Below, in pieces: positions 1 to 10,635 of a stretch of DNA of 64,000 nucleotides. The DNA lies in NCBI GenBank assembly GCA_029641185.1, contig JAPWGK010000002.1:1922001-1986000 (forward strand). The letters run 5' to 3'. The stretch is from Pseudofabraea citricarpa. Taxonomy: Eukaryota > Ascomycota > Leotiomycetes > Helotiales > Dermateaceae. Numbering within the stretch: the first letter of the stretch is position 1; every line of letters starts with the position of its first letter. The position numbers were made by a program, and so were the translations under genes. A model generated the notes under the pieces. The model did not search any database. It worked only from the letters and a program-made list of their open reading frames with translations, and was not told the origin of the DNA.

Positions 1-1290
1 CAGACTCTTACTCCCCAACATAGCCTGCCATAATCTTTGTGGACTTACTTCAAATGCCGCATCGTGCAGATACGTTTTAATGGCATCGGAAGTGAACCTT
101 TGGAGGGTATCGTGGATTGCAAACGGTGTAACTGGGCATGGTATGGCAGCTAGCATGATAGGACTACCGAGAAACTCTGTAGGGAGACCAAGTCTCGACC
201 ATAGAGAAAGCGTCAGAGTCATTTGATCTTGCTCTATTTGTCTCGCTTTCGCAATACATGTCCCTACATGAGCTAGCAAGACCTCGAGTTTGGAGAATTT
301 CCGATCCGGGAAGGTATCGGAGGCGATACGGCTAATGGTTTGTACTTCAGCTGAAGAGAAGTGAAGTATCTGCTGAGACAACTTCGCTTTGAAATCCCAA
401 CTTGCCCAGTTGATTGGGACTCCTGGAGAAAGAGATGAGAGATCTTGAGAGGACCAGTCACTGGGTCGCATTGTGCTTGGGTTTCCAGGTGTATCAAGAT
501 ACCAATCTTGACGAAGACATGGCAATTCTCTCGCTCTCTGAACGATGGAGGTATCTGGTGAGGATGCATCAATATCCCCCGCCGCTTGCTGGTCTAGCAG
601 GTTCGGATTGAAAAGCGGTTGCAGTTTTGGCAATGGCAATGATGGAGATCCCAGCATTGACCGACTGGTTACAGCCCAGTCTTTCACAAACGTGGCAAGC
701 GATTGTGCATCTGCCAGTCCGTGAGTGATAGCGATTCCCAAGGTCGTAGAGCCGCATGCAAAAGTCGTATGCTGAATCAGCATATTGGGCGAGTCGACAT
801 TCGCCGCCCGGGATAGCGACAGAGGCATTTCTGGCACGAGCGTCGTCCCGGGTAGCTCCGATATATCCCATGCTTTCAGCGACGCTCTTCTCTTCTCAGC
901 TGCAGGTATAAAATCCGAGAGTGACTTCGGTGATGTGGCCGTGACGAACGATACCCCGTTGTCTGCTTTGGTATTGTAGGTCAGGTTTATTCGGCGATAG
1001 CGTGTTGTATGGCCTCCGTTCTTCTGAGGCGTCGTGTAAGATAAGCGACCACACCATTGCCGATACGAATCAAGAGTTGCAGAAAGTGACTCCTTGAGAT
1101 GTGATGCCGAGATGGGAGCTTCGGACTCAGCTGGCGCATCGAAAAAGAACACGCAAGCGCAACGACTGAAATACGAGACGGTGCAGTCAATTATGGAAAG
1201 AGGCACGGTGGTTTCGTCGAGTTGTGGTGAAGCAGGGGAAATTGTTGAAGTGGAGGTTACTTGAACTTCAAAAGATGAAGAGCCTTCCAT
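1..1290 (-). CDS. BAHD-type acyltransferase, C-terminus cut by window edge
   Basis: One uninterrupted frame of 430 codons runs from the ATG at 1290 to the left edge, so the protein is partial. It carries HGLAD at residues 190-194, which fits the HxxxD catalytic motif of the BAHD/transferase family; the second family motif (DFGWG) would lie beyond the edge. The N-terminal region is hydrophilic and has no signal peptide. Family members transfer acyl groups from CoA thioesters to alcohols or amines, often in secondary metabolism. The substrate cannot be read from sequence. No intron is needed. The start is the first ATG of the frame, and the upstream 560 bp carry no other coding signal. The family call rests on one motif plus its position about 190 residues in, which is usual for the family. 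Confidence 0.75.
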   Translation of the reverse strand, partial: MEGSSSFEVQVTSTSTISPASPQLDETTVPLSIIDCTVSYFSRCACVFFFDAPAESEAPISASHLKESLSATLDSYRQWCGRLSYTTPQKNGGHTTRYRRINLTYNTKADNGVSFVTATSPKSLSDFIPAAEKRRASLKAWDISELPGTTLVPEMPLSLSRAANVDSPNMLIQHTTFACGSTTLGIAITHGLADAQSLATFVKDWAVTSRSMLGSPSLPLPKLQPLFNPNLLDQQAAGDIDASSPDTSIVQRARELPCLRQDWYLDTPGNPSTMRPSDWSSQDLSSLSPGVPINWASWDFKAKLSQQILHFSSAEVQTISRIASDTFPDRKFSKLEVLLAHVGTCIAKARQIEQDQMTLTLSLWSRLGLPTEFLGSPIMLAAIPCPVTPFAIHDTLQRFTSDAIKTYLHDAAFEVSPQRLWQAMLGSKSL

Positions 1291-1849
1291 AACGACGAGA
1301 GTCTAGAAAGGCTATAACCTCAAGGAAATCTAAGATAGCAAGGAAATCTAACAAAAGAATCTCAATGGTGAGATATACTATAATACTTTCATGTTCCTGG
1401 GTGGCAAGCCCTTTTTATCACGATTCGAATCTGATATCAAGATTGCCGAGCTTGTTGCACCAGCTGGGTCAAGATTTGTGGGTTTGTCACGGACAAGAAA
1501 CTCACAAGTCCGCGCGCTAAAATCGAGCGAGCCTTTTAAAGGAAGGAAGGAAAAGTTGCGCTGTAGTGGTACACGAATCATTATGACTCATCCTCGGAAT
1601 TAGAAATGTCCCAAGGCCATGTATGCAAGATATCGGTAACGAGTCATAGAATAATGAAATTAGCTCTTTTGTCCTTGTCATCTGAACAAGCCAGGTAGAT
1701 AAGCGATGACCTACTGTGAAGCTTTCTCCTCGCTCGAAAGCGTCGAATTTCCTTGCTTGACAACTTGAAAGGACTGGGATATTCCACTGCCAGGATTGAA
1801 TGCGAGTATATTTATGCTTATAACAAAGTTCAAAAAGCCGAAATATAAT
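1291..1849. other. Intergenic, 5' of acyltransferase and 3' of deaminase
   Basis: No convincing coding sequence. A TGACTCA heptamer at 1584-1590 matches a Gcn4/CPC1 site, but a single copy this size is expected by chance now and then. Confidence 0.5.
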
Positions 1850-2511
1850 TTATTTTCTTGTTGTACTCCAGTACAGGTCGCTTTCCTTTACAACAACCTG
1901 GTCCATTCCTTCAACTGGGCCGATGATATCAATATCTTTCTGGCTGCCTTCCAAGACATCTCTACAATGCCACTTCATTGTGAAGTTCTCCTTGTTTCCC
2001 GGTCCGGTCAGCGCAGCCAATTGCTCGTTTGAAGCGGCGTAGATTATTCGGCCAATATGGGCCCAGTAGATAGTGGCTATATTCCAAGTCAGCAAGATCG
2101 CATCAACGCTACCAAGACGACATACAGGTACACATAGCGCAAGGTTCCCAGGTGCTGACCAAAGTACACTGCCACAGGTATTCCTTCGAGTAGTGGCAAT
2201 ACGCCAATCGCGCCAACGAGCTCTGTTGTCTCTGTTAGCAAGCCCTCTACAACCCCCACTCGCCCTGGGCATACCTCAGCATGGTTGACCTGGTCGACAC
2301 TCTGATGCATCAACAAGACCGTCTCGTTATCGGGGCCTAGAAGACACGCTGCGAAGGGCCGCTTCCCAAACGTCACGGCGCGTCGCTGGATCGTCAGGCA
2401 GACGTTAATTCCAGCCTCGATCTGCTCGCGCGTCGGAGGGGTGCGAGCAGGAAAGAGGTCCGGGGCGATTTCGCGCGCCGCTTGTGCTGTGAGTGCTGCT
2501 TCGGCCGACAT
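1850..2511 (-). CDS. CMP/dCMP-type (guanine-deaminase-like) nucleobase/nucleoside deaminase
   Basis: Three exons (2275-2511, 2126-2222, 1850-2076) give 186 residues. The introns are 52 nt (2223-2274, GTATGC..ACAACAG) and 49 nt (2077-2125, GTATGT..ATATAG). The zinc-deaminase signature is complete after splicing: H77-A-E79 (ligand and catalytic glutamate) and P106-C107-A-M-C110 (zinc ligands), followed by an IYWAHIGRI segment typical of the guanine deaminase/tadA-like branch. It would hydrolyse an amino group from a purine or pyrimidine in the cytosol; the exact substrate is not readable. Unspliced, the gene looks like two short overlapping frames and could be mistaken for a frameshifted pseudogene. 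The start ATG at 2511 is the first in frame. The fold call is firm, the substrate is not. Confidence 0.85.
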
Positions 2512-3127
2512 GGTAAGGGTGCGGTCCTAAATCGTCAGCAGGCTGCTGATGATGGGTATAGCAATTCAGTAGGTACCTGCAATGCGATCTCTTCTTCTTG
2601 TATACTTGAAGAAGAATCGACTCACGTTGCAGGCCCCGCCTCATAAGTTGATCTCGTTAATGGAGGGCTGGAAAGTGGGATAGCTTCAATTCATCAATTC
2701 ATGTATCTAAGGTATCTCTTTATCAGGGCAGGGGCGGGGCTACAGTAGCTGCGGGGACTACAGTCAAATTGGAGTTATGCTTGATTTCTTTTACCACGTC
2801 AAAAATTAGAATTTGAAACCTGGTTCTTTTAATCTTAGATTTGGGAATATAAAATATAAGAGTCTTATTATCTTAATTATATAACTATAAGTATTTTAAT
2901 TTATTGTTTATTTAGTTACATAAGAAAGTATCACTTTAAAATTCCAAAATTCGTCATCGAGAGGCGCGCCAGAAAAAGTAGTAAAACAGCGGTTTTCAAA
3001 CGACGCAGAACTCTAATATGACTGTAGATAAGCACCAATCGAAGCGAGCTCACATTCTACACACTTCTTCCTTCCTCACCAACAGTTGCCTTATTACTCC
3101 CTCTCTCATCAATCTCAGCTTGAAATC
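2512..3127. other. Divergent intergenic region with A+T-rich block
   Basis: Lies between the divergent deaminase and the small membrane protein. About 2810-2950 is strongly A+T- and TpA-rich. A pyrimidine-rich leader precedes the ATG at 3128. No coding signal seen. Confidence 0.5.
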
Positions 3128-3524
3128 ATGACAGCGTTTGAAAGGGACTTCTCAGACAATTCCCCTCCCCCTTCTTATCATAACAAACATGATCAAATTT
3201 CTTCAGGCGAAGGCGACATAAACATCTGCGATCAAAATCCAATTCTCATCCAGCTGGCATCTCAGCCTTCCCCAGACAACCAATCAAGTCTGCCGCTACA
3301 GCCGCAACGAATCAAAGCCCCTACCGGCGATCAGCAACAAGCGATTTTACCTATTTCGGTATCTCGATTTGCTGCAGCCGCGGGCATCTGTATGCTGCTC
3401 GTATTCGGGCTTGGAACTGTCATTTTTGTGCTAGCTGTACTCTTTGTCGCGCTGCAGGTATTTCTCCCTATCCCCTATTGAAACGTTGCTAAATTATTTG
3501 TAGAATTCACTGAAGTACCAGTAA
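3128..3524 (+). CDS. Small single-pass membrane protein, unknown function
   Basis: Two exons (3128-3457 and 3504-3524) around a 46-nt intron (GTATTT..TTGCTAAATTATTTGTAG) give 116 residues. The N-terminal ~75 residues are polar, Pro/Ser/Gln-rich and likely disordered. A hydrophobic stretch at about residues 79-107 is a probable transmembrane helix, followed by a six-residue tail encoded by the last exon. An in-frame ATG at 3086 would add 14 residues; I prefer 3128 because it follows a pyrimidine-rich leader and has an acceptable context. Without splicing the frame stops at 3481 with a similar length. No family recognised. The layout (disordered head, one helix near the C-terminus) resembles orphan fungal membrane proteins, but it could also be spurious. 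Confidence 0.5.
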
Positions 3525-4754
3525 GGAGTTCAGGGCGCTTCAATTTGGGGATTTCTGGGATGGACTGCGTCTTAGCGATAATTTGCACACGGGGCGTTCG
3601 GCGGTAGCGGGTTTAGGCTTTTACCAAGGGTTGACAGCAACATGCTATATAGCAACAAAAGAACATTCGTGTCGATACACCCGTACTGCCTTGCAGTGCG
3701 TGGTGATCGAGGGTGATTACCTGAAGCTCCAGGTACAGAGTAGTGGGTATTCACCTATTTATACACAGTGAGCTTGGTTGGTAATATTCTATAAAGGAAC
3801 TATAAGGGTTCCTGAATATCTACAGGATCGAGGGATTTACCCAATTCAGTCACATGAGAATACCAACAATTCGTTTGTGAATTAAGTTCACTTTCGCCTT
3901 TTTATTTGTAACATCATTTTGTGACGTGCGGAAATATCTCTATAAAATATACAGGGGCTATGTCACAAGCGGCCGGAATTCTCTTCTCCGCCGCATAGCT
4001 AGTAAAGGATATTATACTTTCTTATTAGGAGTTGCGATATGCGTTCGAGCCGTTCCTTCTTTACTGATTTCTTGTCGCCTAAATAAACTATCTGTTTAGA
4101 CCTTTTTGCATGAAGTTATAATGTTTCTCACAAGAATCAAAGAGCCCTAAGAGTAGAGCAACATAGGTATTCCTAGTAGCATACTTCTTCCGAGCAATAT
4201 ATGGATCAGATGCTATGTAGGGAAAAGACTTAGGAGGATCACAGGCTAAAAATCATTGCTGCTCTAGATATGACTAACCATCCCCATAAAGAAGAGTAAT
4301 TTTCTCCTATAGATCGATAGGCAGAGGCTATTTGAAGTGGATTGTTCTTCAAAACTGTGAAACTAAGATCCAAAGGAAGATTTTATATTCCAAGCATTGC
4401 TGTTAGAAGAATAATCACGTGGTCACGTACGCCAGTGCCTGCATACGGCCTCCCTGTAGTTCCTCTTTCTTCCTTAGACAGACTAATATCTTCAAAACGA
4501 GTATCTAATTCACCAGAGTGAATATATACCACCTATCGTCCTATTGATTATAGTCAACCGATATATAGTTATAAAAAGGTCACCTAAAAGCTTATCTTCC
4601 TTCTCCACTTCGGATCAACCGAATAAAAAAGAGGGGTTTTTGGCGTGTTCTCGCTTATTATTAATCCCACACAAAAAAGAACTAATTATCCCTTTGTGAT
4701 AGAAAGCAAATGCAAAAATTATAATTTCAGCAAAAATATGAATTTTGTTATGTG
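3525..4754. other. A+T-rich intergenic island
   Basis: Mostly A+T- and TpA-rich sequence without a supportable gene. Weak short frames near 3580-3770 have no codon or motif support. The compositional change could reflect an old mutated (RIP-like) insertion, but I can identify no element or terminal repeat. Confidence 0.4.
4732..4736 (-). terminator. Pol III terminator of tRNA-Gln
   Basis: A run of five T on the minus strand, 18 nt past the tRNA 3' end, is a standard RNA polymerase III stop. Confidence 0.6.
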
Positions 4755-4843
4755 AGGTCGTACCCGGGCTCGAACCGGGGACTCGAGAAAGCTGCTATGC
4801 CATGCATCAGAATCTCACGTGCTAACCGCTACACTATACAACC
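4755..4843 (-). tRNA. tRNA-Gln(CUG) with 17-nt intron
   Basis: On the minus strand the acceptor arm GGTTGTA pairs with TACGACC (one G-U pair) and the discriminator base is at 4755. The D arm contains AGCGGTTAGCAC. The anticodon stem TGAGA/TCTCG encloses a loop with anticodon CTG (complement of 4808-4810). The T arm is CCCGG-TTCGAGC-CCGGG. A 17-nt intron (4790-4806) sits one base after the anticodon, the canonical 37/38 position. Spliced length is 72 nt. A and B box sequences are intact. The intron edge could shift by a base. Confidence 0.9.
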
Positions 4844-6063
4844 GAGTTCTCAAATCATTGATTTGAGTTGTTTGTTGGCGCTTTCTCACATATCTTGCAA
4901 TATATACCCAGTTCCTAGTTTTGTGTTCCTAAAAAGTGATTTTTCGAATCGCCCTCTCTGTTTATGCTTCTTTTATTCACGTCTTCTTCCAAGTTTGATA
5001 CCATGCTGCGTGCGTTATTTCACATGACTGTCTCTGGAAATTAACACGTCTTCAGATATTTCTTTATTGTGTCTCATCCCCGAGTAGAATAAGTATCTGG
5101 TTAACGTTTCTTGTGTACATAGCTGCTAATTCTCAATCTTTCACAGATGTGAAAGCATGTGAAATACTTGTGCAATTCTTTTTGTAAATATATAGAGATA
5201 CGAGAGGTGGCATTATAAAAGCGGATAATTATACCAGTCTTTTGTTCTGGCCAGGAGCAGAAGCGTTGTGGGAGCAGAGACAAAAGAAGGGAGGTATACC
5301 TGCATTTTATTGATACGCAAAAAGCAGCATAGAAGCACAGAAGCCTAGAAGCTCAGAGGCATAATGCTATAGGACCATAGGCTATAAAAGAATAAAAGCA
5401 TAGCCGCTACCTTCTTACTTCCAAAAGTTGTTACACGTGCCAGGTACATACCAATAGAACCAACATGCTGCAGAGCGTGACGAGGTGGGAGCCCAGTTCT
5501 GGATCACCCCCAAAAGGATGTTCAACTACGAGCACATACGAATATTATTTGTGCTTAGGGAAGATATCTCAATTCAAAAGCTTAAGTTGTCAGAAAGACC
5601 TACGTTGTCATACACATTGACACTCGAATTCCACACAAGAATAAGGCAATTCACACAGCCGACACATAAACCCACGGGTATTTTCTTTCAAAAATGGATA
5701 ACGAAAAAAGCAACCCACATGCTCTAACAGAATAGGGGGTATCCACATCTCTGCTTAGTCCGGTCCCTACATTTTTCACTTGAAGGAGAAAAGAAAGCAC
5801 TCAAGAGCCCCGAGTTTGTGAATATAAAAAAAATCCCACCCATTTCCAAACCAAGATGTCATTCTTGGTGGGGTTTGGTAGCGGGGTACACGTCACACGT
5901 CATCGGCTCAATTGACTTTATCCAGGATACGAGTAAATGAATACGAGTACCTGTATCAAGATGCTGCAAAAATAAACAAAAATAAAACTACATACCTACC
6001 TATAAATGCTCTTCAGAGATCCGCACTCACATAACCCATAGCCCACCCAAGAAAAACCTCAAG
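4844..6063. other. A+T-rich intergenic region upstream of oxidoreductase
   Basis: No gene supported. At 5315-5400 there is a purine-rich, low-complexity stretch with recurring AGAAGC/ATAG words. A TATAAA box lies at 6001-6006, 57 bp before the next ATG. Confidence 0.45.
6001..6006 (+). promoter_or_regulatory. TATA box of the 6064 oxidoreductase gene
   Basis: TATAAA located 57 bp upstream of the start codon, a plausible core promoter distance for a fungal gene with a short leader. Confidence 0.45.
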
Positions 6064-7216
6064 ATGACAATCGGCGTAGCAATAATCGGAAGCGGCATCT
6101 TTGCCAAAACCGAACATCTGTACGAGCTATTCATGCAATCCTGTATCCCACCCTCAGAGCTAATCGCAGAAGCACAGCCCAGCGATCGAAGCCAGCCCCA
6201 ACCTAACCCTCAAGGCGATCTACTCGCGCACGCTGACATCGGCGAAATCCCTCTCGCCCTCGTCCTCCATCGACCTGTACTCTTCCGATTCCGGGTCGGG
6301 CAAGACATTTCACGATCTCCTGCTGCGTAACGACATCGAAGCTGTCATCCTCGCACTGCCTATCCTCGCGCAACCCGAATATATTGAAGCCGCACTCGCA
6401 GCCGGCAAGCATGTCCTATCTGAGAAGCCCGTCGCGGGCGATATTAAGACGGCGCTGAAGCTGATTGAGTATTATCGTGGGGGCAAGGGAAAGCAGGGCG
6501 CGACGTGGAGCGTGGCCGAGAACTTTAGGTATCTGGAGAGTTTTGGCTATGGCGCTGCCGAGGCGCGGAAGCTAGGGAAGGTGACCGGATTCCGGGTCAA
6601 GATGTTTGGGTGCGTGAAGGAGGGCGATAAATACTTCGGTAGGTGTTTTCTTTTTGGGGGCGCGTTGATAGTTGCTAATACAGAGGTAGAGACGGCGTGG
6701 AGGAAGAAGCCCGAGTATCAAGGCGGCTTCTTGCTTGACGGAGGAGTTCACTTCATCTCGGCCACGCGATTACTTCTCGGCACAAATGCGAAACCTACCG
6801 CGTTATCGGCTTACACGACCCAGTTGAAAGAATACCTCCCACCGGTCGACACTGTCAATTCCATCTGGCAGACCGAATCTGGTATCTCCGGCACATTTTC
6901 TGTCTCTTTCGGGACCTCGCTCTCGGGAAGCGAGTACGTTGTCGCGTGCGAGAACGGCAGCGTAACGGTGTCGATGGGTAGAGTGACGATTACAAAGGGA
7001 ACGCAGAAAGACGGCGAGACCACGATACGCGAGTTTTCAAACGAGGGAAATGGTGTCAAGCAGGAAGTCAAGGCGTGGGCGGAAGCTCTGAGCAAGGGGA
7101 CGATCAATGAGAAACAGAGTCCCGAAGAAGCGCTCGCGGATCTGGAGGTCTTGGAAGCGATGCTCAAGAGTGGAGAGAAGAACGGAGAGGGCGTCAAGCT
7201 GCAGTATCAGATCTGA
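6064..7216 (+). CDS. Gfo/Idh/MocA-family NAD(P) oxidoreductase
   Basis: Three exons (6064-6119, 6178-6638, 6684-7216) give 349 residues. The introns are 58 nt and 45 nt; both have CTAAT branch points. The N-terminus MTIGVAIIGSGIFA is a Rossmann GxGxxA nucleotide-binding turn. It is followed by an AGKHVLSEKP segment, the family's EKP motif with the conserved lysine, and by a DGGVHFI motif in the C-terminal substrate domain. Length and motifs fit the yeast YMR315W-type group of cytosolic NADP(H) oxidoreductases, though that assignment is from memory of the family. The second intron is a multiple of three with no stop, so its retention would insert 15 residues. The substrate is unknown. Confidence 0.85.
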
Positions 7217-8186
7217 GCAACGGCCTAAAGAGGAATGAGGGAAGTACAGAAAACGACGTGATTGTGTCGTTTAAACAGAGTTACGTATCGCATCGACGGA
7301 TGTTACTTTTTCTCAGATAACCGAAGAAACAAAGTTAAAATACTGCATCAAAACCACTCGCATTCCCTGCCCCTTACTTCATGTTCATCCGATCTCTTGC
7401 CGTATCTACCACAGCATCAGAAGCACAAGCATGAACAAATCTACAAACAAGAAAGGCACATCGATCGCATCGCAACAATACCGAACTGTACCATGAAGAT
7501 GAATCCAGGCACTTCAAGTCAATTCTTTGCGAGCAGAGTGGAGCAGAGTAGTATGATAATAACCTGCCACTTGCAGCTTATTTAAATACTTTGTTCACAT
7601 TCCCTTGCCGAGTGAGATTCTTGTATTCGACCTTGCCTTCTCCTTTTCTCTGCCCTCGCTTACTGTTTTATCTCCTGCAACTGTATTTATTCCGATCCAG
7701 CCGGATCTATCTCCGCTCCGCCGATACGAACCTTTCATGCAGAGGGAGAGTAGTCTCTTCTCTCGAAAAAGTCATCATCCATGGGAGCCAAAATTCCGAA
7801 AACAGAATTCAAAGAAACAAAAGTCTCATTTTCTCAAGTTTTTTTTCTTCTACTGTTTTCCTTTTCTTCTTCCCTCTCTTTCTCTTCATCGCTGCGCACT
7901 CTTTACACTGATATGGAATCTCACCGCAAGGCAGAACCAAATATACCCCTGAGTCAAATTGTGCAACGGTAAGTTTAGCGAAGCGATAGAGAGGTCAGAA
8001 AAATGGGTTGGAAATAGGTTAGGTACCTAATATACGGACGCTTGCTGTATCGAAACAAGGTAAAAAGGGAAAATCAACTACGAGAAGAGGAAAACCACAC
8101 AAAGACAGAAGCCATGATCAACAAAGCCAATCAACCCCATCGGCAAGGAGAACCAACGCTACAGTTCTCAGTCCCAGCCTGTCTAT
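7217..8186. other. Convergent intergenic region, pyrimidine-rich
   Basis: Lies between two convergent genes. 7600-7900 is C+T-rich and produces long but compositionally biased frames in all three phases, which I read as shadow frames. No gene called. Confidence 0.5.
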
Positions 8187-8831
8187 CTACTCCACAAACA
8201 CAGCAGCGCCCTCCGTCCTCGCTACACTTCTCGCAGTGAGTTTGTTCCCCGTCGAGTTATACGCCGGCGTCCCTGCACTCGCACCGCTCGCGCACGTCAT
8301 CTGGGCACACTGGTCCTCAAGAGCCGGCGGCGGCATAGACTGGGCCTTCGTAGCATTGGCAGCGGCAGCCCAAAGACTGCCGATAGCCGGGAGGACGGTA
8401 CAGCAGCGGTTGAAGTTAACAGCGGCGGTAGCATCCTGGGTAGTCATGATGCCGGCCTGGACATTCTGCAGGTTGCCGACGATGGAGGGGAAGTTGGCCA
8501 TGAGGATCTTGGCCGACGTGAGGCCCTGCTGCGAGAGGCCCTTGACCTTCATCAGCGTGCCCAGCTGCACGGGCTCGTCCTTCGCAAAGGCGATGGCCGT
8601 CCGCAGCTTGGTCGTGTTCTGTGGATTGTTCAGGTAGTCGTTCACCGTGTTGACGGACTTGGCCCAGTTCGTCATCGAGTTCGTCACGTCGCCTGCTGTG
8701 GGTGGTGTTGCTGGTGCGAGGACTCGTGGTGTGGCTATGCGTGTTGCTGCCGGAGCTGGAGCACGCGTAGTGGTGGGTGCAGCCACAACTAGACTCGAAA
8801 AGAGCAGGAGGATGATAGAGGATGGATGCAT
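8187..8831 (-). CDS. Secreted protein of unknown function, 214 residues
   Basis: A single exon starting at 8831 begins with a clear signal peptide (a hydrophobic core with IILLLFSSLVVA, cleavage expected near residue 18). A Thr/Pro/Ala-rich segment to about residue 48 follows, probably O-glycosylated or a spacer. The rest is alanine-rich and probably helical. It has four cysteines: an adjacent pair (RCC) near residue 143 and two more in a QCAQMTC segment near residue 174. There are several NxS/T sites. The pattern is that of a fungal extracellular or wall-associated helical protein, but I recognise no family. It is convergent with the oxidoreductase. The signal peptide and the open frame make it likely real. 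Confidence 0.75.
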   Translation of the reverse strand: MHPSSIILLLFSSLVVAAPTTTRAPAPAATRIATPRVLAPATPPTAGDVTNSMTNWAKSVNTVNDYLNNPQNTTKLRTAIAFAKDEPVQLGTLMKVKGLSQQGLTSAKILMANFPSIVGNLQNVQAGIMTTQDATAAVNFNRCCTVLPAIGSLWAAAANATKAQSMPPPALEDQCAQMTCASGASAGTPAYNSTGNKLTARSVARTEGAAVFVE

Positions 8832-10635
8832 GATTGCTCAAGCCAAGAAGAGAAAGGAAATAGAGAAAAAGGAAAAGAAAGAAAGAGACTGAAGGAGATG
8901 ATGAGCTATCATGTGACGGGTGAAAAAAGTATATCAAGCTCCAGGCTGAAGCCGTAAAGTATGTACAGAGAAGAGAAGAAGACAGAGAAACGAGGAGAAA
9001 CAGAGCCGCTGCTAGAACACGTAGGTATGTATTCTCGACCTGCGAGCTTCTTCACACTCCTTGGGTGGCTCCCCAGAGTTGGGGTCGCTCATATTAAGAG
9101 GGTTCAGGCTTCTTCTTCCAGGCTTCCCCGCTTACAACCATCAACCCCCATTTCCTCTATCCATCGCTAGCTCTCTGCTTTGGCGTGTTCATGCTCGAGA
9201 GATGTCTGGAATGAATGACAGCCAAGCTTCGGCAAACCCTTCCTCAGATCTCCCCCATCTCCACGCCAGACCCCTTGTAGACCATCCTCGCAATCAACCA
9301 TGAGGGTGGATCTTATTCTTGGAACTTGTCAATGGCGCCATAGCCAAACGACTGGCACGTTTGTCGTCGGCGAACTTCAGATGAGGATGTGTCGGTTTCA
9401 AGAGGCCCCAGCATCATGTTTCGATGATACCTCAGGCTCAATCGACGTCGCCTGGGCTGTGAAACAAAACAACAGTTCCACTTGGTAGTGGGCCCGAGCA
9501 GATTATCTCTGCTGTGCCCCGGATTCTGGACGGATCTGATTGATGTTTGATAGCTATAAACTATTCGCCAGCCCATGCGAACGGCATACTTACCCGAACC
9601 TCGTCGCGTATTGTTGACTATTGCTGTCTTGTAGTATTCCATTGTTTCTGATTGGCCAACTCGCTCGAGTAACACATACAACATGTGTTTCCTGACAAAA
9701 CCAGGGCTTGTAGAAAATGGTAAGAGACACTGATCAGCATCGGCGAAAACTTTTCACTTTCAACAGAGAATGAAATGGTAAGCAGCTGTCGAAAGCTACA
9801 TGCAATGAACGACATGAGCTTAGAGTTCCGGTGGCTAGACGTAGTACTAGCGCATCCGTCTAAAGCTTCCGATGTTGTTGAAATCTTCCTGAACTCCGTA
9901 CAACCATGCCTCAAAGTAGCTACTGTACACTGCTACCGTAACACGACCCAATTAGCCAAGCCAGGTGACATGACTTCTAATGTCACACAAGAACCCCCCA
10001 CAATGCAACCACCGTTTGTTGCACGTCGTACTTTTATCTATTATTGATTTGAATCATAAGTTCAAACTTTATCGTTACTTGCTCATCTTATACCTGCTGA
10101 CTTCGGGCTAGTGTGCATAAAAGCAAAGGCGGTCGTTTGATAGTTATCCAAGGTACAAAACTGCGAAGTGATTCCCAGCTTCCTGGAATTCCCTGAGGTA
10201 ACATGGAGTAATTCCGATGTCTTGGTCACCCAAAATATGTACCTCGGGGTACAAAAGTGGAACATACCCCACATCCAAAAGAAATTAGCGGACGGGAACA
10301 GCATCTGTAGATCAGTGTAGAGTGTCAACTTCAGATCATTTCATCCAAGACAAGATCCACCGCTTTTATTGGTAGTCCAGGTACCAATTTGTGCATTTTG
10401 GAAGTTATTATCCATGTTACGTTCTACTGCATATTATAATGCACAATATTGCACGTACCACAGCAGCCAATAGCCTCGAGAGACCCTCCAGTGAAATGAG
10501 ACTTCATGTAGCGGCACTCGAGAGGAACGGAAAAAAAGCTTAGCAAGAGGTATATGAATGGGTACATATCTCTACAGGTGATGTTCGAGCCTTGCTTGAT
10601 AATCTTCAACCACCTTGCAAAATACATTTACGACA
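8832..10635. other. Long divergent intergenic region
   Basis: 1.8 kb between two divergently transcribed secreted-protein genes. A purine-rich strand at 8865-9010 is the leader side of the minus-strand gene. Short frames near 9060-9300 and 9775-10047 lack motif or splice support. No gene called. Confidence 0.45.

Noticed and set aside
1850..2511. Frameshifted deaminase pseudogene
   Set aside because: Two canonical introns explain both breaks and restore the full zinc-deaminase signature.
7605..7952. 115-codon frame between the oxidoreductase and the secreted protein
   Set aside because: All three frames are open in a pyrimidine-rich tract, which is a composition effect; no splice or domain support.
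8236..8637. 133-codon plus-strand frame
   Set aside because: Antisense shadow of the secreted protein at 8187-8831, which has a signal peptide and consistent coding bias.
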